From: CAWVWF01 sp963933885
Lineage (GTDB): Bacteria > Bacteroidota > Bacteroidia > Flavobacteriales_C > GCA-002722245
Length of the DNA stretch: 9,997 bases
Reading direction: 5' to 3'
Assembly (NCBI GenBank): GCA_963933885.1
Contig: CAWVWF010000132.1
Span: 1 to 9,997, forward strand
This document shows, piece after piece, positions 5,692-9,997 of the stretch. Under the pieces are notes generated by a model. That model was given only the letters and a program-made list of their open reading frames with translations. It was not told the origin of the DNA and did not search any database. Numbering within the stretch: the first letter of the stretch is position 1; every line of letters begins with the position of its first letter. The position numbers and the translations under genes were made by a program.

Positions 5692-8600
5692 TTAAGTGAT
5701 TTTCCTATTCACAAAATACATTTCGAGTAATCCTCTGTTCTTCGCTTCAATTTCACCTCTAGCTTCAGTTTCAAATCGTTTAGAAACTAACTCATAAGTT
5801 GCTTTTGAAATATTTAATCTTCCTGGCTCACTATTACTTTCCATTCTACTAGCAATATTAACTGTATCACCCCAAATATCATAAGCGAATTTTTTCTTAC
5901 CTACAACTCCTGCTATCAATTCTCCGGAATGAACTCCTACCCTAACGCCCCATTCTTTCTTTCCCTCTAATTTCCTTTTAGCATTAAACACCTTCATTAC
6001 CTCAATTAACTCGAGTCCTGCGTTTACAATATTTACAGCATGCAATTCATCTTCAGTAGGTATACCTGATGCACACATGTATGCATCTCCAATTGTTTTA
6101 ATCTTTTCAAGATTATTACTTTCCATTACTAAATCAAATGCACCAAATATCTCATCTAAACAAGCAACTAATTCTATTGGATCCATAGTTACGGACAAAC
6201 TTGTAAACCCTTTAAAATCAGTAAATAAAACGGAAGCATTATTATACTTCCGAGTAGTAGCAGTTCCTTTTAATTTTAATTCTAAAGCAATTCCTTTTGG
6301 TAAAATATTCAATAATAACTCTTCCGACTTCTCTTGTTCAATTACCAATTCCTCTGTTCGTTCTTGAACAATAACTTCAAGGTATTCCTTTTCTTTTTCT
6401 AACTTTCTTGTACGGTAATTAAAAAACAGCAAAACCATAATGATCAATATAAAAACTAGACTCACTATATAAGTTGCATTAAACCAAAATGGTTGGGTAA
6501 TTGAAAACTCAATTATTAATGGAACACTACTCCAATCCCCCCATTGTGTCTTTGCAAAAACTTTCAATTTATAATTCCCTGGTGTTAAATTGAATACAAT
6601 ATTATCTAAACTTCCAAATTCAGTAATCTCCTCATCTCCTTCAAGCTGATATTTAAACTCAACTTCTTTTGTATTCTTCAAATGAAAGACTTTAGCTCTA
6701 AAGTTCAATTGATTTTTATTATAAGGTAATTCCAAACCGATAGGTAATCCATCTATAACATTATCAGAATACCTATAAATATCAATTTTATCATTTCCGT
6801 AATACAAACCACTGAAGTAGACTTTTAAATCACGCTTGAGCTCTTTATACTCTTTATCATCTACTCTAAACAAACCTTTAATTGTTCCTATTAACAATTC
6901 ATTATTTTGACTTACAATTGCTGAATTCTCAAACGATTGTCGACCTATAAAACCTTCTTCAAAGCCATAACATTTTCTAGAATCAACCTTTTTATTCTTT
7001 AATACTATACACTGAATTTCATTATCAACTCCTAGCCAAACTTCCTCTTTATTGTTTTTAGCTATAAATCTAATTTTCTTTTCAGATAAAACTGAATCTA
7101 TAATCGACACATGATTTGTAATAGAAAATATAAGGTTTGAGTTCGTATATCCCAACACCCCATTATTCCAAAGTGTTAATGACTCAACACCTAAAATATT
7201 CCATTTATTAAGAAGCTTTAAAGATCTACTCTCCATTTTATAAACTAACGAATCGGATACAAACCAGTAATTATTTCCCAAATAATATACTGAGTTGATT
7301 CTCTCATTAATTTGACGATCTACAAAGTCCGTCATTACAGAATCATAAAAAAAACTTGAACCTACATTAAAGGCAAAAAGCTCATGTTTAGCCGTTAGAC
7401 CAAAACAAAGATTAGAATCGCCAGCTAAGCAGGTTATTTTATTCTCATCAAAATATCCATTATAAGAATCGAGTACCTCTACAACTTCATTTTTTATTAT
7501 AAGGTTAATTCCTTCGTCTGTACCTACTATTGAAATTAATGTATCAATGTCTACTATTGAATTTACATAATCGTTAGATAAGCCTTCTCGTGTACTTATC
7601 GTCGTGATTAAAGAATTACTTAATACGTTTAAACCAGAACCATAAACCCCTAACCAGATTGAAGAATCAAACTCGTTTTCTTTAACATAAGAAATAGCAT
7701 CATCTGTTAATCCGTGAGTACTTTGCATTAAAGAAAAAGACTCGTTAAATAGCATATTTATACCTCCGAAATAAGTACCTATCCAAATAGCTCCAGAAGA
7801 ATCTTCATATAAACATCGAATTCTATTGTTAGATAGCCCATTTTCCTGTGTAAACCATTTTATATTAATTTTTTTCTTCAGAAGGTTATTCACTACAATT
7901 TTTCCAATCCCATTTCTAGTACCTATCCAGACATCGTTGTGACGATCGATTAAGATTGACTTGATACGAAGCTGTTTTAAACCATCAGCTCGATTAACAT
8001 TTATAATAGTATCGCTTAACTTAACGCTTAAACCATCCTTAGTACCTATCCATACATTGCCATCTTTATCTTCTGCTAAAGCAAGAATTTCATTACTCGC
8101 TAATCCGTCTCTTTTTGTTAGATTACTATTTACATCAAGTCCATCACATATAGAAATCCCTCGGCTAGTTCCAGCCCAAACTTCTCCATTTGATCTAAGA
8201 AGTAATGACTTTACATTATTACTGACAATTCCAGATTTTTCATTAATTGTTTTTATTAATTTACCATCATCGAAAACAGCAATTCCTCCACCGATTGTCC
8301 CAGCCCAAACTCTTCCTTCAAAATCTTCTGTAAAACTTCTTATATGATTTGATGGCAAACCATCATTGATTGTTATTTTCCTCTCAAATCCATGATCAAA
8401 TATAGAAATACCTTCGAAGGAAGACCCAATCCACATCTCATCAGTTGAAGATCTAAAAATTGACCTGATATCTTTTCCAATATTAAATTCACTTCGAAGA
8501 GTCCGAAATGTTTGACCGTCAAATATAGCAACTCCACCTGTTTCTAGACCAATCCAAAGTTCACCACGTCCATCTTCTTGAACGCAATACAAACCTGGCT

Positions 8601-8706
8601 CAGAAAGCCCTTCTTCTACGGAAAATCTTTTGAAATTATAATTCTGTCCGAAAACTGATGAACAAAATAGTAAAAAAGGAATTAGTAGGTACATATAAAA
8701 TCTCAT
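5692..8706 (-). CDS. Two-propeller (Reg_prop/Y_Y_Y) transmembrane receptor with class III adenylate cyclase domain
   Basis: This 1004-residue receptor has a signal peptide (1-20, MRFYMYLLIPFLLF...VFG), then about 14 propeller blades in the periplasm. Blades 1-8 carry clear W-I/A-G motifs at Trp51, 92, 134, 177, 219, 260, 308 and 351. Blades 9-14 (about 391 to 610) are more degenerate. Fourteen fits two seven-bladed propellers. A Y_Y_Y domain (about 668-738), one membrane span (745-764), a coiled coil (765-800) and a class III cyclase domain (about 823-998) follow. Metal-binding Asp830 (TDFKGFT) and Asp874 (TIGDAYM), adenine-selecting Lys870 and Asp943 (YDIWGDT), and transition-state Asn950 and Arg954 (NIASRM) are all present. 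It should therefore make cAMP as a homodimer; guanylate cyclases have Glu and Cys at the two selecting positions. In related Bacteroidota sensors the propeller drives a histidine kinase or HTH instead. The ATG at 8706 is chosen over an upstream TTG because it starts the signal peptide. The ligand is unknown. Confidence 0.93.
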   Translation of the reverse strand: MRFYMYLLIPFLLFCSSVFGQNYNFKRFSVEEGLSEPGLYCVQEDGRGELWIGLETGGVAIFDGQTFRTLRSEFNIGKDIRSIFRSSTDEMWIGSSFEGISIFDHGFERKITINDGLPSNHIRSFTEDFEGRVWAGTIGGGIAVFDDGKLIKTINEKSGIVSNNVKSLLLRSNGEVWAGTSRGISICDGLDVNSNLTKRDGLASNEILALAEDKDGNVWIGTKDGLSVKLSDTIINVNRADGLKQLRIKSILIDRHNDVWIGTRNGIGKIVVNNLLKKKINIKWFTQENGLSNNRIRCLYEDSSGAIWIGTYFGGINMLFNESFSLMQSTHGLTDDAISYVKENEFDSSIWLGVYGSGLNVLSNSLITTISTREGLSNDYVNSIVDIDTLISIVGTDEGINLIIKNEVVEVLDSYNGYFDENKITCLAGDSNLCFGLTAKHELFAFNVGSSFFYDSVMTDFVDRQINERINSVYYLGNNYWFVSDSLVYKMESRSLKLLNKWNILGVESLTLWNNGVLGYTNSNLIFSITNHVSIIDSVLSEKKIRFIAKNNKEEVWLGVDNEIQCIVLKNKKVDSRKCYGFEEGFIGRQSFENSAIVSQNNELLIGTIKGLFRVDDKEYKELKRDLKVYFSGLYYGNDKIDIYRYSDNVIDGLPIGLELPYNKNQLNFRAKVFHLKNTKEVEFKYQLEGDEEITEFGSLDNIVFNLTPGNYKLKVFAKTQWGDWSSVPLIIEFSITQPFWFNATYIVSLVFILIIMVLLFFNYRTRKLEKEKEYLEVIVQERTEELVIEQEKSEELLLNILPKGIALELKLKGTATTRKYNNASVLFTDFKGFTSLSVTMDPIELVACLDEIFGAFDLVMESNNLEKIKTIGDAYMCASGIPTEDELHAVNIVNAGLELIEVMKVFNAKRKLEGKKEWGVRVGVHSGELIAGVVGKKKFAYDIWGDTVNIASRMESNSEPGRLNISKATYELVSKRFETEARGEIEAKNRGLLEMYFVNRKIT

Positions 8707-8742
8707 ACTCAATACTAAATTAAGGTTTTGAAAGTATAGAAC

Positions 8743-8791
8743 AAAAAAAAACCAGATAGTTGAGTTTCCCAATAACTATTCTGGTTTTTTT
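8743..8791 (-). terminator. Intrinsic terminator after the response-regulator gene, possibly bidirectional
   Basis: The arms ACCAGATAGTT (8751-8761) and AACTATTCTGGT (8774-8785) pair with one bulged base around a 12-nt loop. Read on the minus strand, a 9-T run follows (8751-8743). On the plus strand a 7-T run also follows (8785-8791). It separates the Hpt/receiver pair from the cyclase gene, so the cyclase needs its own promoter or read-through. Confidence 0.88.
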
Positions 8792-8814
8792 ATTAACCTA
8801 ACTATGAAATTTTA

Positions 8815-9195
8815 TTATTCTTTATGATCCATTGTAAATAGGAAATCTTCAACGATTACTTTTAAATTTTTTAAACAGCTATCACTTTTTACTAAATAAT
8901 AAGGAGTTCCTTCTGCTTGAACAGTTGATATAACGTCAATCTCTCTTTGGGCTGACACAACAATTATTTTTGTTTTTGGACTAATTTTTTTTATCTCTTT
9001 TATCAAATCTAGCCCATAAATATCTGGCAAATTCAAATCCACAATCGCCACACTTGGCTTTTCTGAAATTTTCTCCATCAATTCTGAACCTGTTTTGAAA
9101 TGAGTCATTTCCAAGTTCTTTACATTACTAAGCGCAAGTCTTAATAAAAATCCTTCTGTAGGATTATCTTCAATTAAAAATACTTTATGCTTCAT
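8815..9195 (-). CDS. Single-domain CheY-like response regulator
   Basis: This 126-residue protein is a receiver domain with no output domain. The acidic pair Glu9-Asp10 (FLIEDN), phosphoacceptor Asp53 (IVDLNLPDIYG), switch Ser81 (VVSA), aromatic Tyr100 and invariant Lys103 (YYLVKSD) are all in the expected places, so it should be phosphorylated normally. It would act by protein contact or as a shuttle in a phosphorelay. Its start overlaps the end of the Hpt gene by 11 nt, strongly suggesting that Hpt is its phosphodonor or acceptor and that the two are made together. A terminator lies downstream. The adjacent cyclase receptor is on the same strand, but functional coupling to it is only a guess. 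Confidence 0.94.
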   Translation of the reverse strand: MKHKVFLIEDNPTEGFLLRLALSNVKNLEMTHFKTGSELMEKISEKPSVAIVDLNLPDIYGLDLIKEIKKISPKTKIIVVSAQREIDVISTVQAEGTPYYLVKSDSCLKNLKVIVEDFLFTMDHKE

Positions 9196-9577
9196 AACTA
9201 ATCTCGTAATTTGATGTAATATAGTTAACTAGAATTTTATAATTATCAACAACTTCATTTGCCAAAGGAATCATTTTCTCATAGTTTCCATCACAGACAT
9301 CATCATTTAAAACTTTACACACTTCAAACAAAGGATTAGCTCCTATTGTCCCGCATAAACCTTTAAGTGTATGAACATCAAATTTTAATTTATCCCAATC
9401 TGATGTATCCGCAGAAGTTTTAATTCCGCCTGACAGTTCTTTCGCATCGTCCAGAAATGATTCAAATAATTCAATAAGAATAGATTCGTCACCTCCAGTT
9501 AGTTCTAAAATACCATCAATTGTTTCCTTATTTAAAGGGCTCATTTTATAATTGTTTAGAGGTGTTACGGAGGACAT
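9185..9577 (-). CDS. Stand-alone Hpt (histidine phosphotransfer) protein
   Basis: This 130-residue helical Hpt protein carries the motif HTLKGLCGTIGA, with phosphorylatable His69 in the usual HxxKG context. Preceding helices contain LTGGDESILIELFESFLDDA (26-45), typical of the family, and no kinase or receiver domain is attached. It should relay phosphate between a hybrid histidine kinase encoded elsewhere and a receiver, most simply the overlapping response regulator. The ATG at 9577 is used here. A second in-frame ATG at 9544 (residue 12) would give a 119-residue protein starting MSPLNKE just before the conserved region and is equally possible, because neither start has a clear ribosome site. 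No promoter matching the Bacteroidota consensus was found directly upstream. Confidence 0.92.
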   Translation of the reverse strand: MSSVTPLNNYKMSPLNKETIDGILELTGGDESILIELFESFLDDAKELSGGIKTSADTSDWDKLKFDVHTLKGLCGTIGANPLFEVCKVLNDDVCDGNYEKMIPLANEVVDNYKILVNYITSNYEISYEA

Positions 9578-9997
9578 TTTAAAAAGTTTTATGAAATCAA
9601 ATAATTTAACAAAAAACTTTAATAAAATGTTATTTTAGTATATTTCTATCACATAATACACACACATAAAGTGGCATCTCTTTTTTAGTAGAATTCAGCT
9701 TTCAAATTAAATCTATAGCTGTTTTTAATTTAATTGACTCTAATTAAAGCTAAACAAATACTTCCATTTATATATCTATATAGAGAGTACTAATATCAGG
9801 CTTCAGCTACACCGGTGAGTTCCTTCAATCTAACAAAAAAATCAACAGTCCTAAAACCAGCTTTACATCTGGAAAAACATTGAATTACAAACAACATACT
9901 CTTTGGAAGAAACACTTTTTAAAACAGAATTAAATAATGAGATAGGGTTACCCCTTTAAGTCACATTGTATTTCATTGATTTATAGCTAATTGGGTT
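9578..9997. other. Non-coding region upstream of the Hpt gene
   Basis: About 420 nt without a credible gene on either strand. It holds a weak bulged hairpin (9716-9752) and a short palindrome CACCGGTG (9810-9817) in a locally G+C-richer patch (about 9796-9830). A GGGTTACCC palindrome lies near the right end. The longest open frame I noticed is 33 codons. It probably contains the Hpt promoter and perhaps that of a gene beyond the window. Confidence 0.6.
9945..9953. promoter_or_regulatory. Short palindrome GGGTTACCC, possible regulator site
   Basis: The arms GGGT and ACCC are symmetric around one T, within AGGGTTACCCCT in otherwise AT-rich DNA, 44 nt from the window edge. It could be an operator for a gene outside the window. 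Support is only the symmetry and the local composition. Confidence 0.2.

Noticed and set aside
6077..6367. 96-codon open frame on the plus strand
   Set aside because: It lies antisense to the conserved cyclase domain, and its translation shows no domain or natural protein character.
7775..8052. Three exact copies of GTACCTATCCA
   Set aside because: These encode W-I-G-T at equivalent blade positions on the minus strand; they are protein repeats, not a mobile or regulatory repeat.
7961..8347. 128-codon open frame on the plus strand
   Set aside because: It lies antisense to the propeller repeats, and its Pro/Ser-rich repeats are a shadow of the W-I-G-T blades.
8707..8772. TTG-started 22-residue extension of the cyclase receptor
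   Set aside because: It would place residues before a clean signal peptide and overlaps the terminator hairpin of the upstream gene; the ATG at 8706 is far better.
9716..9752. Hairpin TAGC...TTTAATT / AATTAAAGCTA
   Set aside because: It has a bulged AT-rich stem with an 11-nt loop, no T-run on either strand and no gene end next to it, so it is not a credible terminator.
9796..9897. 33-codon frame on the minus strand in a G+C-richer patch, ending LKELTGVAEA
   Set aside because: It is too short, has no recognisable domain or start signal, and cannot be told from chance. It could be a relic of a lost gene, but nothing supports a family.

Overview
This window looks like chromosomal DNA of a Bacteroidota bacterium, most likely from the Flavobacteriales side of the phylum. 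The evidence is low G+C, start codons mostly without Shine-Dalgarno sites, a long-form HtpG with an NVSRSYLQ motif, and a two-propeller Reg_prop/Y_Y_Y sensor of the type this phylum favours. There is no sign of a phage, insertion sequence, CRISPR array, tRNA or rRNA. The placement is by protein character only, since no search was possible.

Region 1 (1-2343, minus strand) is a compact four-gene operon. In transcription order it encodes a small soluble TPM-domain protein, two paralogous membrane proteins with Gly/Ser-rich tails, and a rhomboid intramembrane protease that runs off the window edge. The two membrane genes overlap by ATGA, and the other gaps are 19 and 10 nt. The usual TPM architecture (TPM domain, membrane anchor, Gly-rich tail in one chain) appears to be split between separate proteins here. 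This is the best candidate for an undescribed system in the window.

Region 2 (2381-5683) holds the Hsp90 chaperone gene htpG (minus) and the branched-chain aminotransferase gene ilvE (plus), transcribed divergently from a roughly 260-nt control region. Each has its own strong intrinsic terminator. The htpG side carries a sigma-54-like -24/-12 element and, about 60 bp further upstream, a perfect CTGTCA-N4-TGACAG palindrome. That layout fits activation by an enhancer-binding protein.

Region 3 (5692-9577, minus strand) is a signalling block. A stand-alone Hpt phosphotransfer protein overlaps a single-domain CheY-like response regulator. A terminator hairpin follows, and then a 1004-residue membrane receptor with about 14 propeller blades, a Y_Y_Y domain, one membrane span, a coiled coil and a class III cyclase domain with adenylate-cyclase-type residues. 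It probably turns an extracytoplasmic signal into cAMP. No histidine kinase is encoded here, so the Hpt/receiver pair must work with a kinase elsewhere.

Region 4 (9578-9997) contains no convincing gene. It shows a few short palindromes, including GGGTTACCC, and is probably the upstream control region of the Hpt gene and of a gene beyond the right edge.
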